A DNA stretch of 64,000 bases from Methylobacterium brachiatum (GTDB lineage: Bacteria; Pseudomonadota; Alphaproteobacteria; Rhizobiales; Beijerinckiaceae): NCBI RefSeq assembly GCF_020523825.1, contig NZ_JAJALK010000010.1, positions 62,001-126,000 of the forward strand, given 5' to 3'. Below the pieces are notes generated by a model. It saw only the letters and a program-made list of their open reading frames with translations, ran no database searches and was not told the origin of the DNA. Below, piece by piece: positions 1 to 9,156 of the stretch (position 1 is its first letter; each line of letters begins with the position of its first letter). The position numbers and the translations under genes are program-made.

Positions 1-1632
1 GCGCCCGTCCTGATGCAGCGCCAGGCTGCCCGTCACCACCGCGGCGACGCTGGCGGTCTCGGCCTGGCCCGCGAGGTGCCCGGCGAGCAGGACGTCGTGG
101 GCCTGGCCCAGGGCGACCAGCCGCGCCGCCAGGGCCTCGCGGGCCGCGTCGATGTCGGGGGCGTTGCGCAGCGTCTGGGCGGCGATCGCCTGCACCAGCG
201 CCAGGGTGTTCTTGAGCCGGTGGGACAGCTCGCCGTTGAGCAGAGTCTGGTTCGCCTCGGTGCGCTTGCGCGCCTCGATATCGGACACCGCAACCACGGC
301 GCCGACGGTGGCGCCGGCGGCATCCTTGATCGCCTCGCCTCGGATGGCGATCCAGCGGCGCGCCCCGTCCGGGTGCTGGTAGCGGACCTCCAGCTCGGCC
401 CGGGCGGCCTGGCCCGCGCAGATCCGGGCGAGGGGGAATTCCTCCGGGGCCACCGGTCTGTCATCGGCGTGGTAGGCGACGTAGACGCCGTATTCCGTGC
501 TGGCCTGCGCGTAGAGCGTGTCGTGGCCCAGCACCTCGCGGATGCGCCGGTTGCCCATGACGATGCGGCCCGACGGCGCCTCGGCGAGCAGGATCCCGAC
601 CGGGACCGTGTCCATCACGGTGGCGAGCCGGGCCTCGGCCGCGCCGACCTCGCGGGTCTCGGCGAGCCCCGCCGCGACCGTGCCGGCGATCAACCGGGCG
701 ACCTCCAGATCGTCCGGCGTGAAGGCACCGGCCCGGGCCGAGCGCAATTCGAGGATGCCCAGAACCGCGCCGCCGAGGCGCACGGGCGCGTAGAGGGCCG
801 CGCGCATCCCGGGCACCGGCAGCGGGTCCTGCGTCACCCGCGGATCCGCCGCCAGGTCCGGGCTCAGGAGCGCCGTGTCCCCGGTCAGCGCCGCGCCGGC
901 CAGGCTGCCGGCGAGCGGCCGGTGCTGGCCGACCTGGCCGGCGAGGGTCCCGGCCCCCGAGCGGTAGACCAGGTCGACGCCCTCGCGCATCGCGACGCCG
1001 CCGCCCTCGGCCTCGGGCACCGCCGCCAGGGCGGCGGCGACCAGGAGATCGAGGATCGCCCGCCGGTCGCCGGCCTCCAGCAGAGCCGCGAGCACCCCGG
1101 CCACCACCGCCCGCTGGGTCAGGAGGCGGTCGCGCGCGGCCCGGCTCCGCTGGAAGTCCAGCTGCCGGACGGCGAGCCGGGCGAGGGCGGCCAGATCCTC
1201 GGCCTCCTCGGCTCCGAGGCCTCCGGGGCGGGGGGCGTGGTCGAGCACGCAGAGGGTGCCGAGGCGCTCGCCGGATTCGGTCTGCAGCGCCGCCCCGGCG
1301 TAGAAGCGCAGGCCCGGGCCGGCCACGACCAGCGGGTCGGCGCAGGTGCGCGGATCCGTCGTCAGGTCGGGGATAACCAGCAGGCCCGGCTCGTCGGGGA
1401 TACGCCCGAGGAGACCGTCGAGGCTGCTGCCGGGCGCGTATGGGCCGGGCTCGAACCCGGCTCCGGCCTGGAACCGGACCCGGTCTCCGGCCGCGAGGCC
1501 CAGCAAGGCCATCGGGGTTGCGCAAGCCCGCCGGGCCATGCGGACGAGGTCCACGAACCCGGCCTCCGGCGGGGTGTCGGGAACGAAGCTGGCCGGCGCG
1601 GCGAGGCGGCACGGGTCGCGGACGTCGTGCAT
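1..1632 (-). CDS. GAF-GAF-PAS HWE-family sensor histidine kinase, C-terminus outside the window
   Basis: Reading the minus strand from an ATG at 1632 gives an open frame of 544 codons that runs off the left edge. Residues about 20-150 look like a GAF domain (LRFYAGAALQTESGERLGTL is typical), about 180-310 like a second GAF-type region, and about 325-455 like a PAS domain ending in VVAVSDIEARKRTEAN. Then comes the phospho-acceptor box ELSHRLKNTLALVQAIA, characteristic of HWE/HisKA_2 kinases, with the histidine near residue 468. The ATP-binding domain would lie beyond the window. There is no transmembrane segment, so a cytosolic sensor is inferred. Such kinases in alphaproteobacteria often act in light, redox or general stress signalling; the signal here is unknown. 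Start choice: ATG at 1632 is the first that gives a sensible GAF N-terminus. Confidence 0.85.
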   Translation of the reverse strand, partial: MHDVRDPCRLAAPASFVPDTPPEAGFVDLVRMARRACATPMALLGLAAGDRVRFQAGAGFEPGPYAPGSSLDGLLGRIPDEPGLLVIPDLTTDPRTCADPLVVAGPGLRFYAGAALQTESGERLGTLCVLDHAPRPGGLGAEEAEDLAALARLAVRQLDFQRSRAARDRLLTQRAVVAGVLAALLEAGDRRAILDLLVAAALAAVPEAEGGGVAMREGVDLVYRSGAGTLAGQVGQHRPLAGSLAGAALTGDTALLSPDLAADPRVTQDPLPVPGMRAALYAPVRLGGAVLGILELRSARAGAFTPDDLEVARLIAGTVAAGLAETREVGAAEARLATVMDTVPVGILLAEAPSGRIVMGNRRIREVLGHDTLYAQASTEYGVYVAYHADDRPVAPEEFPLARICAGQAARAELEVRYQHPDGARRWIAIRGEAIKDAAGATVGAVVAVSDIEARKRTEANQTLLNGELSHRLKNTLALVQAIAAQTLRNAPDIDAAREALAARLVALGQAHDVLLAGHLAGQAETASVAAVVTGSLALHQDGR

Positions 1633-1851
1633 CGGGGCGTGATCGGTGGACGCGGATAGAGCCGCCTCCGGGGCAACGATGGCGGCAGCAAGGCTGACCG
1701 GGCAAAAATCGCGATCCCGGGTCTCATCCGGAACGATGAGGCGCGTTTTCGGGCCCGGAAGACCTCGACGAGACCCGATCAGATCGGCCTGGATAGCGAA
1801 TCCGGACCGATGGAATCGGGATCCGGCCCGGAAGCGGGCGCCCGGCGCCGA

Positions 1852-2742
1852 TCAACCCGCCAGGGCCGTGGCGTGCGCGGCGATTCCGCCCGCCGTAGTG
1901 AGCCAGATCCGGTCCCGGTGGGCCGCGATATGGCCGATCGCCGCCCGCAGCGGCCGCAGCCGGTGGGGCTGGCCGACGATGTAGGGATGGAGCGCGATAC
2001 CCATCACCAGCGGCGCGGTGGCGGATTGCTCCAGCATCTCGTCGAAGGCGTCGACGATCGCGTCGGCGAATTGCCGGCCGGTCTCCTTGCGGGCGACGAT
2101 CGCCGGGATGTCGTTCAGCTCCTGCGGATAGGGCACGGCCAGGATCCGGCCGCCGCCCCGGGTCGCCATCCAGGTCGGCTGGTCGTCGTGGCACCAGTCG
2201 AGCAGGTAGCGGTAGCCGGCCTCGGCGAGCAGGTCGGGCGTGACCCGCGATTGCGAGATCCAGGGCCCGAGCCAGCCGGCCGGCGCCCGGCCCTCCTGTC
2301 GGGTCAGGATCGCGGTCGCCTCCGCGATCAGGGCCCGCTCCTCCGCCTCGGACAGGGTGCCCTGCCGCTCGGCATTGGTGCGCCCGTGCCCGACGATCTC
2401 GTCGCCCCGGGCCCGGAACGCCTCGATCAGGCCCGGGCAGTCCCGGTAGAGCCGGCTGTTGACCAGCACGCTCGCGGGCAGGCCGAGGCCGTCGAGGGCA
2501 TCGCGCAGCCGCCAGGCCCCGACCCGGTTGCCCCAGTCGCGCCAGGCGTAGTTGAGCACGTCGGGCTGTGGCCCGCCCGGGGCGAGCTCGGCCCCGAGCC
2601 CGGAGCCGAAATCGAAGGTCTCGAGATTGAGCCCGACATAGACCGCGAGCCGCCTGCCCCCGGGCCAGTCGTAGACCGGCCGGTCCGGAAGGGCGCTGTA
2701 GCGGTAGCGGCCGTGCTGTGCGGCCGAGGCAGACTCATCCAT
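1852..2742 (-). CDS. polysaccharide-deacetylase-fold protein, PuuE-allantoinase-like
   Basis: A 296-residue protein of the NodB/polysaccharide deacetylase fold. Recognisable parts are YDWPGGRRLAVYVGLNLETF near residue 25, GDEIVGHGRTNAERQG near 130, PAGWLGPWISQSRVTPDLL near 170 and GIALHPYIVGQPHRL near the C-terminus. The order and the missing NodB Asp-Asp pair resemble the metal-independent allantoinase PuuE and related amidases more than chitin deacetylases. Substrate is not determinable; a ring-opening or deacylation reaction on a small nitrogenous compound is my inference. It is divergent from an MFS transporter across 165 bp, and an amidohydrolase follows that transporter, so the three may form a catabolic set. 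The start is the ATG at 2742. Confidence 0.75.
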   Translation of the reverse strand: MDESASAAQHGRYRYSALPDRPVYDWPGGRRLAVYVGLNLETFDFGSGLGAELAPGGPQPDVLNYAWRDWGNRVGAWRLRDALDGLGLPASVLVNSRLYRDCPGLIEAFRARGDEIVGHGRTNAERQGTLSEAEERALIAEATAILTRQEGRAPAGWLGPWISQSRVTPDLLAEAGYRYLLDWCHDDQPTWMATRGGGRILAVPYPQELNDIPAIVARKETGRQFADAIVDAFDEMLEQSATAPLVMGIALHPYIVGQPHRLRPLRAAIGHIAAHRDRIWLTTAGGIAAHATALAG

Positions 2743-2907
2743 CGCGGGTCTCAATGTCCGGGGGCGACCGACCAGATAGGCCGGATCCGGGCCGCCGACA
2801 GCGCCGGCCGATCCGCCGCCATGCCTGTTCGGGCGGGCGGCCCTGCTGTACCGGGTCGGAAACGGGACCACGCGGGGCGTGGTCCGGGTGCCGAGGAAGG
2901 ATCCGCC

Positions 2908-4329
2908 GTGCCGCTTGCCGCGACATCTCAGGGGGACGGCCGTCCGGTCGTCTCCGACATCGCCGCGCGCCTGGAACGGCTGCCGATGTCGCGCTACCAG
3001 CGGAAGATTTTTGCGATCATCGCCTCGGCGTGGCTGGTCGACCAGATCGACGTGGCGCTCCTGACCTTCCTGCTCGGCTCGATCGTGGTGGCCTTCGGCT
3101 TGAGCCCCACGGAGGCCGGCCAGCTCGCCGCCATGACCTTCGCGGGCCAGCTCGTCGGCAACATCGCCGCCGGCACCGCCTCCGACCGGTTCGGCCGCAA
3201 GGCCGTGTTCCAGGTGACCATGGTGGTCTGGGGCCTGGCGAGCCTCGCGGCGGCGACCGCCTTGAGCCTGCCCGTCCTGATGGCCTGCCGGTTCCTGATC
3301 GGGGTCGGCGTCGGCGGCGAGGCGCCGGTGGCGCAGGCGATGGTCTCGGAGATCGTCCCGGCCCCCGTGCGCGGCAAGTACATCGCGATCCTCGAAGGGT
3401 TCTGGGCGGTGGGCTACGTGCTGTCCGGGGCGATCAGCTTCTTCGTCCTGCCCTATCTCGGCTGGCGCTGGGCCTTCGTGGTGGTCGGCCTGCTGTCGCT
3501 GGTCGTGCTGGCGGTGCGCCGGACCATGCCCGAATCGCCCCGCTGGCTCGCGGAATCCGGCCGTCACGCGGAGGCCGAGGCGGTGATGGCCACGATGGAG
3601 CGCGCGGTCGAGCGCGCCACCGGCCGGCCCCTGCCCCCGGTCACCCCGCAGATCGCCGCCGCGGTGGCGGAGACGGTTCCCGCACCCCGGCTGAGCGCGG
3701 TCGCGACCCTGTTCGCGCCGGCCTACCGGATGCGCACCGTGATGGCCTTCGGGCTGTGGTTCTTCGCGCTGATCGGGTTCTTCGGGCTCAATTCCTGGAT
3801 CGCGGTGCTGCTCAAGGAGCGCGGCTTCTCGATCGTCGGCTCGGTGGGGTTCGTGACCCTGATCACGCTGGGCGGCATCCCGGGCTTTGCCGCGGCGGCC
3901 GTCCTGCTCGAGCGGATCGGCCGCAAGCCGACCACTTCCCTGTTCCTCGTCTGCGCGGCGGCCGCCGCCTGGCTGTACGGCAATGCCGGCGGCGAGCCCG
4001 TGCTGACCGTCGCCGGCCTCGCGGTGACCTGGCTGTTCGTCGCCGGCTTCGTGATGCAGTTCTTCATGTTCGGCATGTGGAGCTGCCTCTACGCCTACAC
4101 GCCGGAACTGTACCCGACCCGGGCCCGGGCCACGGGGGCCGGCTTCGCCTCGGCCTTCGGGCGGATCGGCGCCATCCTGGGGCCGATGATCGTGCCCGTG
4201 CTGGTCCGCGATTACGGCCCGGCCACCGCCTTCCAGGTCGGCGCGGGCGGGTTCCTGATCGCCGCCCTGCTGGTCCTCACCCTCGGGGTCGAGACCCGCG
4301 GCAAGGTGCTCGAGGCGGTCTCGCATTGA
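2908..4329 (+). CDS. MFS transporter, metabolite:H+ symporter type
   Basis: A 473-residue integral membrane protein with about 12 hydrophobic segments. Family signatures are the loop 2-3 motif SDRFGRKAVFQ near residue 92 and PESPRWLAESGRHAEAEAV after TM6, the sugar/organic-acid symporter hallmark. A second cytoplasmic motif, ERIGRKPTT, lies in the C-terminal half, followed by YTPELYPTRARATGAGFASA. I start it at GTG 2908 because GAGGAAGG lies 7-8 bases upstream. A longer in-frame reading upstream overlaps the divergent promoter region and looks non-coding. Substrate is unknown. Position between a PuuE-like deacetylase and an amidohydrolase suggests uptake of a compound those enzymes degrade (inference). 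The downstream intergenic space holds a multi-hairpin repeat. Confidence 0.85.
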   Translation: MPLAATSQGDGRPVVSDIAARLERLPMSRYQRKIFAIIASAWLVDQIDVALLTFLLGSIVVAFGLSPTEAGQLAAMTFAGQLVGNIAAGTASDRFGRKAVFQVTMVVWGLASLAAATALSLPVLMACRFLIGVGVGGEAPVAQAMVSEIVPAPVRGKYIAILEGFWAVGYVLSGAISFFVLPYLGWRWAFVVVGLLSLVVLAVRRTMPESPRWLAESGRHAEAEAVMATMERAVERATGRPLPPVTPQIAAAVAETVPAPRLSAVATLFAPAYRMRTVMAFGLWFFALIGFFGLNSWIAVLLKERGFSIVGSVGFVTLITLGGIPGFAAAAVLLERIGRKPTTSLFLVCAAAAAWLYGNAGGEPVLTVAGLAVTWLFVAGFVMQFFMFGMWSCLYAYTPELYPTRARATGAGFASAFGRIGAILGPMIVPVLVRDYGPATAFQVGAGGFLIAALLVLTLGVETRGKVLEAVSH

Positions 4330-4360
4330 CGAGACCCGCCTGCCAGGGACGAGATCGGGT

Positions 4361-4477
4361 TTCCAAAGGGCTCAGCCCTTTGGCGGGGTTCAGGGGCGGA
4401 GCCCTTGAGCGCACGGCCCGAGGCCCGATAGCAGGGCTCCGCCCTGCACCCGCACAAGGTCTCGACCTTGTGGATCC
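4361..4477 (+). repeat. multi-hairpin intergenic repeat, copy 1
   Basis: First of five related elements. Hairpin 1 is a perfect 9-bp stem, 4363-4371 (CCAAAGGGC) with 4375-4383, loop TCA. Hairpin 2 is around AGGGGC-GGA-GCCCTT. Hairpin 3 is GCAGGGC-TCC-GCCCTGC near 4431-4447. Hairpin 4 is CACAAGGTC with GACCTTGTG, 4453-4472. It fills the gap between the MFS gene and the amidohydrolase, which read in the same direction. Confidence 0.85.
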
Positions 4478-4503
4478 AGTCACAACCATGGAGTCCCCAA
4501 ACA

Positions 4504-5358
4504 ATGCCCGTCGTGGACATGCGCAGCCGGCCGACCTTCCTGCACAAGTTCTTCGGCGCCGAGCCCGACACGCCGGAATTCGGCGTCGCGCGCTGGCTGA
4601 ACGCCCGGGTCGGCAGCCGCGAGGTCGAGCACTTCACCCGCGGCGCCACGATCGAGGGGTTCTGCGCCGAGATGGACGGCGCCGGGATCGACGTCGCCGT
4701 GATGGTCGCCCGCTCGGTGCCGGGGGTGCGGGTCTCGAACGACGCCCTCGCGCAGGCCGCCGGGCATGATCCGAAGCGGCTGATCGGCATCGCCTCGGTG
4801 GATCCGGTGAAGCTCGGCCGCAAGGCCGCGGTCGCCGAGGCCAAGCGCGCCGTGACCGAGCTCGGCTTCAAGGGGATCAACCTCGATGCCGGCTTCTACC
4901 GGGAGGGCATGCGGGCCGACGACGAGCGGCTGATGCCGCTCTACGAGCTGTGCGAGAAACTCGCGGTCCCGGCCTTCGTGATGTCCGGCCCGACCACTCC
5001 GGACCTGCGCCTCAACGACCCGCTGGCGGTGGACCGGGTCGCCCGGACCTTCCCGAAGTTGCCGATCGTCTGCTGCCACGGGTTCTATCCGCACGTGGCC
5101 GAGATGGTGACCGTGGCCTTCCGCAACGAGAACGTGTTCGTCTCCCCGGACATGTACACGTTCGCCCCCGGCGGCGGCCTCTACGTGGAGGCGGCGAACG
5201 GCTTCATGAAGGACCAGTTCCTGTTCGGCTCCTCGTTCCCGTTCCGGCCGATGCGCCAGGGCGTCGAGGATTTTCGCGCCCTCGGCCTCTCGGAGGAGGC
5301 CCTGGACGCCGCCCTCTGGCGCAACGCCGACCGCCTGCTCAACCTCGGCCTCGCCTAG
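4504..5358 (+). CDS. amidohydrolase-2 family metal-dependent hydrolase
   Basis: A 284-residue TIM-barrel protein of the amidohydrolase 2 group (decarboxylases, lactonases and hydrolases such as the 2-pyrone-4,6-dicarboxylate lactonase and gamma-resorcylate decarboxylase relatives). Visible are VMVARSVPGVRVSNDALAQ, GIASVDPVKLGRK, GFKGINLDAGFYREGMRADD, the HGFYPHVAEMV strand and the C-terminal LFGSSFPFRP, where related enzymes carry the last metal or catalytic residue (usually a GTDYP-like motif; here GSSFP, without the Asp). The N-terminal HxH pair of typical members is absent, so the metal site may be altered. The start is the ATG at 4504. The reaction is unknown; neighbours suggest small-molecule catabolism. 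Confidence 0.75.
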   Translation: MPVVDMRSRPTFLHKFFGAEPDTPEFGVARWLNARVGSREVEHFTRGATIEGFCAEMDGAGIDVAVMVARSVPGVRVSNDALAQAAGHDPKRLIGIASVDPVKLGRKAAVAEAKRAVTELGFKGINLDAGFYREGMRADDERLMPLYELCEKLAVPAFVMSGPTTPDLRLNDPLAVDRVARTFPKLPIVCCHGFYPHVAEMVTVAFRNENVFVSPDMYTFAPGGGLYVEAANGFMKDQFLFGSSFPFRPMRQGVEDFRALGLSEEALDAALWRNADRLLNLGLA

Positions 5359-5370
5359 GCCGGGTCCTGA

Positions 5371-5482
5371 GATCCCAAAGGGCTCAGCCCTTTGGCGGGG
5401 TATCGGGGCGGAGCCCCGATGAACCAGGGCTCCGCCCTGGACCCGCACAAGGTCCCGGACCTTGTGGATCCGGGACCTCCCT
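5371..5482 (+). repeat. multi-hairpin intergenic repeat, copy 2
   Basis: The best-preserved copy. Hairpin 1: 5375-5383 with 5387-5395 (CCAAAGGGC-TCA-GCCCTTTGG). Hairpin 2: 5402-5409 with 5413-5420 (ATCGGGGC-GGA-GCCCCGAT). Hairpin 3: 5424-5430 with 5434-5440 (CCAGGGC-TCC-GCCCTGG). Hairpin 4: CACAAGGTCC near 5446-5455 with GGACCTTGTG 5457-5466. GGTCCCGGA (from 5451) can instead pair with TCCGGGACC just downstream. It separates convergent genes and could end transcription of both. Confidence 0.9.
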
Positions 5483-5483
5483 G

Positions 5484-7535
5484 TCAGGCCGCCCGGACGT
5501 TGGCCAAAAAGTCGCCGACGGCGCCGCGCAGGGCGCTGGCCTGCCGGGCCAGGTCGCTGGCGGCGTCGAGCACCTGGGACGAGCCATGGCTGGCCATGTC
5601 CGCCGCCTCGCCCACGCCGGCGATGTGGCCCGAGACCGCGCGGGTATCCTGCGAGGTCTGGCCGGTGGTGCGGGCGATCTCGGCGGTGGCCGCGCCCTGC
5701 TGCTCGACCATGGCGGCGATCTCGCCCCCGATCCGGGCGAGGGTGCGGATCACCTCGGTGATGCCGCCGATCGACCGGACCGAGGCTTCGGTGGAGCCGG
5801 TGATCTCGGCGACCTTGGCGGCGATCTCCTCGGTGGCCTTTGCGGTCTGGCCAGCCAGTTCCTTCACCTCGGACGCCACCACGGCAAAGCCGCGCCCCGC
5901 CTCCCCGGCCCGGGCCGCCTCGATCGTGGCGTTGAGCGCCAGCAGGTTGGTCTGGCCGGCGATGTCCGAGATCATCGCGACGATCGCCCCGATATTGCCG
6001 GCGGCCTGGGCGAGGCGGCGGACTTCCCCGGCCATGCCGTCCGCATCCCGGGTCGCGGAGGCCGCGAGGTCGGCGGAGGCCCCGACCTGCACGCCGATCT
6101 CCCGGACCGAGGCGGTGAGCTCCTCGGTGGCCGCCGCCACCGTATCGGCCGAGCGGGCGGCCGAATCCGCGGCGCCGGTCACCGCCCGGCTGAGGTCGGT
6201 GGTGTCCTGCGCGGCCCGGGCCATGCCGTGGGCGGAGGCCTCCAGCTGCTCGGCGGCGGCCGAGACCGCCTCGACGATGCCGCCGACCTGCCGCTCGAAG
6301 CTGTCGGCCAGGCTCAGGGCGGCGGCGCGCTGGGCGGCGGCGTTCTCGGCGGCGAGCCGCTGCTGCTCGGCCCGGGCGAGCCGGCGCTCGGCGACGCTGT
6401 CGCGGAACGTCACCGCGGCGGCGGCGATCGCCCGCACCTCGCGCGGGCCCCCCGCGGGGATCGCCAGCTCGGCGGCGCCCGGCTCGTCCCGGCCGATCGC
6501 CGTCAGCACCCGGGCCATCCGGACCAGGGGGCGGGCGATGGCCGTGCCCAGCCAGAACGCGAAGCCGACCGAGAGCGCGAACAAAGCGAGCCCGCCCGCG
6601 ATCCAGACCGCCAGCATCCGGTCGGCCCGGGCCCGCACCGCGTCGGCGGCGGCCACGAGGTCGGCGGTCAGCCGGTCTTCGACGCCCTTCAGGGCGTCGA
6701 TGCGCTGGGTGGCGAGCCGGAACCAGGCCGGCGCGTCGCGGAAGGCGAGGGTCGTGCCCGGCATCGTCTCCTGCACGGCCTTGCGCAGGCGCGCCACCTC
6801 CCGGGCCGGCTCGGTCGCCTCCGCGGCGTCCAAGAGCGCGGCCTGCCCGTCCGAGGCCCCGGCCCGGAACAGGGCGCCGTAGGTCGCCTGATCGGCCGAG
6901 AGCGTGGTGAGCCGGCGCGTGGCGGGAAGGTCCAGGGTACCGGAGGCGAACACTGCCGAGGCGGCGGCCCGCTCCTGGCCGGCGGCCTCCTTCAGCGCCA
7001 GGAACGCCGCGTAGGCGTTCGCCCGGCCCGCGATGCCGGCCTCGCCGATCACCCCGCCCATCGCCCGGACCACGCCCAGCCCCTCGCCGATCAGGCCGGT
7101 ATAGAACGATACCGCCTGCGGCGCGCTCACGCCGAGGGCGTCGACCGCCCGGCGCTGGGCCGCGAGCCCGGCGAGCGCCTTGGACAATCCGTCCGCCCGC
7201 GCCGCGAAGGCGGGGCCGAAGCCGGTCGCCGCCGCCATCGCGTCGGGAAGCCCGGCGAGCGCCGCGTCGGTGCGGCTGCGCTGGGCCGCGAGTTCCGGCC
7301 CGAACTGCGCGCCCTTGGCGCCCAGGAACAGGCTGGACGCGCCGCGCTCGCGCTGCGCCTCGTGGACGAAGGCGCTGATCCGCGAGGCGAGGCCGACGAG
7401 GTTCTCGACCCGGTCCATCTCGGCGCGCCGCGCCCATTGGTCGGATACCGCCCACCACGCTGCGCCCGCGAAGGCGAGGCATGGCGCAAGCGCCACCGCG
7501 AGGATGCGGGCGCGGAGCGAGGAGAGGACGGTCAT
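5484..7535 (-). CDS. methyl-accepting chemotaxis protein with NIT sensor domain
   Basis: A 683-residue chemoreceptor. A transmembrane helix lies at about 9-28. A long periplasmic region (about 30-315) carries the helical nitrate/nitrite-sensing (NIT) domain, recognisable from VHEAQRERGASSLFLG near residue 57 and SFYTGLIGEGLGVVRAMGG. A second TM helix (about 320-342) is followed by a HAMP region and the cytoplasmic signalling hairpin, with the highly conserved tip IAGQTNLLALNATIEAARAG and then GRGFAVVASEVKELA. It relays ligand state to CheA/CheW; no other che genes are nearby, so it is an orphan receptor. Nitrate/nitrite sensing is known for some NIT proteins only; the ligand here is inferred. 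Confidence 0.9.
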   Translation of the reverse strand: MTVLSSLRARILAVALAPCLAFAGAAWWAVSDQWARRAEMDRVENLVGLASRISAFVHEAQRERGASSLFLGAKGAQFGPELAAQRSRTDAALAGLPDAMAAATGFGPAFAARADGLSKALAGLAAQRRAVDALGVSAPQAVSFYTGLIGEGLGVVRAMGGVIGEAGIAGRANAYAAFLALKEAAGQERAAASAVFASGTLDLPATRRLTTLSADQATYGALFRAGASDGQAALLDAAEATEPAREVARLRKAVQETMPGTTLAFRDAPAWFRLATQRIDALKGVEDRLTADLVAAADAVRARADRMLAVWIAGGLALFALSVGFAFWLGTAIARPLVRMARVLTAIGRDEPGAAELAIPAGGPREVRAIAAAAVTFRDSVAERRLARAEQQRLAAENAAAQRAAALSLADSFERQVGGIVEAVSAAAEQLEASAHGMARAAQDTTDLSRAVTGAADSAARSADTVAAATEELTASVREIGVQVGASADLAASATRDADGMAGEVRRLAQAAGNIGAIVAMISDIAGQTNLLALNATIEAARAGEAGRGFAVVASEVKELAGQTAKATEEIAAKVAEITGSTEASVRSIGGITEVIRTLARIGGEIAAMVEQQGAATAEIARTTGQTSQDTRAVSGHIAGVGEAADMASHGSSQVLDAASDLARQASALRGAVGDFLANVRAA

Positions 7536-7583
7536 CGGAATCCAGAGCGGTCGCGGTTAACCCGAATCATCCGGGACGGGTAT

Positions 7584-7601
7584 AAAAACACCGTTACGGT
7601 G
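7584..7601 (-). terminator. short hairpin plus T-run after the HxlR gene
   Basis: Read on the minus strand, CACCG-TAA-CGGTG is followed directly by TTTTTATA. The stem is only 5 bp but the T-run and position, about 30 bp after the HxlR stop, fit an intrinsic terminator. Confidence 0.4.
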
Positions 7602-7631
7602 GAAGGGTTTGGCGCGGACCGCCATGCACAA

Positions 7632-8003
7632 TCAGGCGGCACTCCGAACAGTCGGTGCCGCGTCGTCATGCAGTTCCACATGCCGGTCGCCCCAGACCTT
7701 CAGCGCGTGGATGACCGGCTCCAGCGACCGCCCGCGCGCGGTCAGGCTGTATTCCACCTTCGGGGGCACCTCGGCGTAGACTTTCCGCGCGATCAGGCCG
7801 TCCGCCTCCATTTCGCGCAGCTGGTTCGTCAGCATGCGCTGCGTGACGTTCGTCAGCCGCCGGCGGATCTCGTTGAAGCGCAGGGTCCCTTCCATCAGGT
7901 GGTAGAGGATCACGCCCTTCCACTTGCCGTCGATGAGCCGGAGGGTCGCCTCGACGGCGCAGCCGGGGCTGCAGGCGCCGCGATGATGTCGGGTGCGGGG
8001 CAT
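7632..8003 (-). CDS. HxlR-family transcriptional regulator
   Basis: A 123-residue winged-helix regulator. N-terminal cysteines (GACSPGCAVEATLRLIDGKW) match the HxlR/YodB/QorR layout, in which a conserved Cys senses electrophiles or quinones. The DNA-binding part follows: RFNEIRRRLTNVTQRMLTNQ, then LREMEADGLIARKVYAEVPP and VEYSLTARGRSLEPVI. The start is ATG 8003, with GAGGAT about 8-10 bases upstream; an upstream in-frame ATG at 8039 has no clear ribosome site. It is transcribed away from an NADPH:quinone-oxidoreductase-like gene across about 120 bp, the classic arrangement in which an HxlR repressor controls the adjacent oxidoreductase. Thiol-based sensing is inferred from family members. Confidence 0.9.
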   Translation of the reverse strand: MPRTRHHRGACSPGCAVEATLRLIDGKWKGVILYHLMEGTLRFNEIRRRLTNVTQRMLTNQLREMEADGLIARKVYAEVPPKVEYSLTARGRSLEPVIHALKVWGDRHVELHDDAAPTVRSAA

Positions 8004-8126
8004 GGCAGGATCCTCGGCCGTCTCCAGGGACGGTATCATTTTCGGCACTAGCGGCGTTTTATGTGCGTACTTGCGGTTCGTGAAGGCGGGCGGCATCTCC
8101 TGGCGGGTCAGCCGGAGGAGATTGCG

Positions 8127-9146
8127 ATGCGCGCCGTCGGGTACAGAAAATCCCTGCCGATCACCGAGGCCGAGGCCCTGGTCGATTGCGACCTGCCCCA
8201 GCCCGAGCCCGGACCCCGCGACCTCCTGGTGAAGGTCGAGGCGGTCTCGGTGAACCCGGTCGACACCAAGGTCCGCCTGCGGGCCGAGCCCGAGGCGGGC
8301 GGGGTCAAGGTGCTGGGCTGGGACGCCGCCGGCACCGTGGTCGCCAAGGGCGCCGAGGCCGAGGGCTTTTCCGTCGGGGACGCGGTGTTCTACGCGGGCG
8401 ACCTCACCCGGCCGGGGACCAACGCCGAATTCCACTGCGTCGATGCGCGCATCGTCGGGCACAAGCCCGCGCGCCTCGACTGGGCGCAGGCGGCCGCCCT
8501 GCCGCTCACCGCCATCACCGCCTGGGAGGCCCTGTTCGACCGGCTCGACACCGCCAAGCCGGTGCCGGGCGCCGCCCCGGCGATCCTGATCGTCGGCGGG
8601 GCGGGCGGCGTCGGCTCGGTGGCGATCCAGCTCGCCCGGCACCTCACGGACCTGACCGTGATCGCCACCGCGTCCCGACCCGAGACCGCGGCCTGGTGCC
8701 GGGATCTCGGCGCCCACCACGTGGTCGACCATGCCAAGCCGCTGGCCGCCGAGGTGGCTTCCCTGGGCCTCGGCGCGCCGGGCCTCGTGTTCTCCACCAC
8801 CAACACCGACGCGCACCTGGCCGAGATCGCCGCGCTGATCGCTCCGCAGGGCCGGTTCGCCCTGATCGACGACCCCGCGCAGCTCGACGTGGCCCAGCTC
8901 AAGCGCAAGAGCCTGTCGCTGCACTGGGAGTTCATGTTCACCCGCTCGATGTTCGGCACCTCCGACATCGGCGCCCAGGGCGCGCTCCTCGACGAGGTCG
9001 CCCGGCTGGTGGATGCGGGGCGCCTGCGCACGACCCTGGGCGAGCATTACGGGCGGATCGACGCCCAGAACCTGCGGCGGGCCCACGCGCTGATCGAGAG
9101 CGGGCGCGCCAAGGGCAAGATCGTGCTCGAAGGCTTCGCGTCGTGA
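8127..9146 (+). CDS. zinc-type alcohol dehydrogenase-like / quinone oxidoreductase, MDR family
   Basis: A 339-residue medium-chain dehydrogenase/reductase. The N-terminal GroES-like domain includes VEAVSVNPVDTKVRLRAEP and LGWDAAGTVVAKGAEA. The Rossmann domain carries the nucleotide motif ILIVGGAGGVGSVAIQLAR near residue 155. The zinc-ligand cysteines of true alcohol dehydrogenases are absent, so it belongs with the NAD(P)H-dependent quinone/enone reductases (ZADH/QOR-type). Length and order match the zinc-type alcohol dehydrogenase-like subfamily. The start is ATG 8127 behind GGAGGAG at 8114-8120. It is divergent from the HxlR regulator, which probably controls it in response to quinones or other electrophiles (inference). 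A cupin gene follows after 10 bp. Confidence 0.9.
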   Translation: MRAVGYRKSLPITEAEALVDCDLPQPEPGPRDLLVKVEAVSVNPVDTKVRLRAEPEAGGVKVLGWDAAGTVVAKGAEAEGFSVGDAVFYAGDLTRPGTNAEFHCVDARIVGHKPARLDWAQAAALPLTAITAWEALFDRLDTAKPVPGAAPAILIVGGAGGVGSVAIQLARHLTDLTVIATASRPETAAWCRDLGAHHVVDHAKPLAAEVASLGLGAPGLVFSTTNTDAHLAEIAALIAPQGRFALIDDPAQLDVAQLKRKSLSLHWEFMFTRSMFGTSDIGAQGALLDEVARLVDAGRLRTTLGEHYGRIDAQNLRRAHALIESGRAKGKIVLEGFAS

Positions 9147-9156
9147 GGCGGGCGCC

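Noticed and set aside
13..1659. 548-codon plus-strand open frame at the left edge
   Set aside because: It is antisense to the histidine kinase frame, which shows clear GAF, PAS and HWE motifs.
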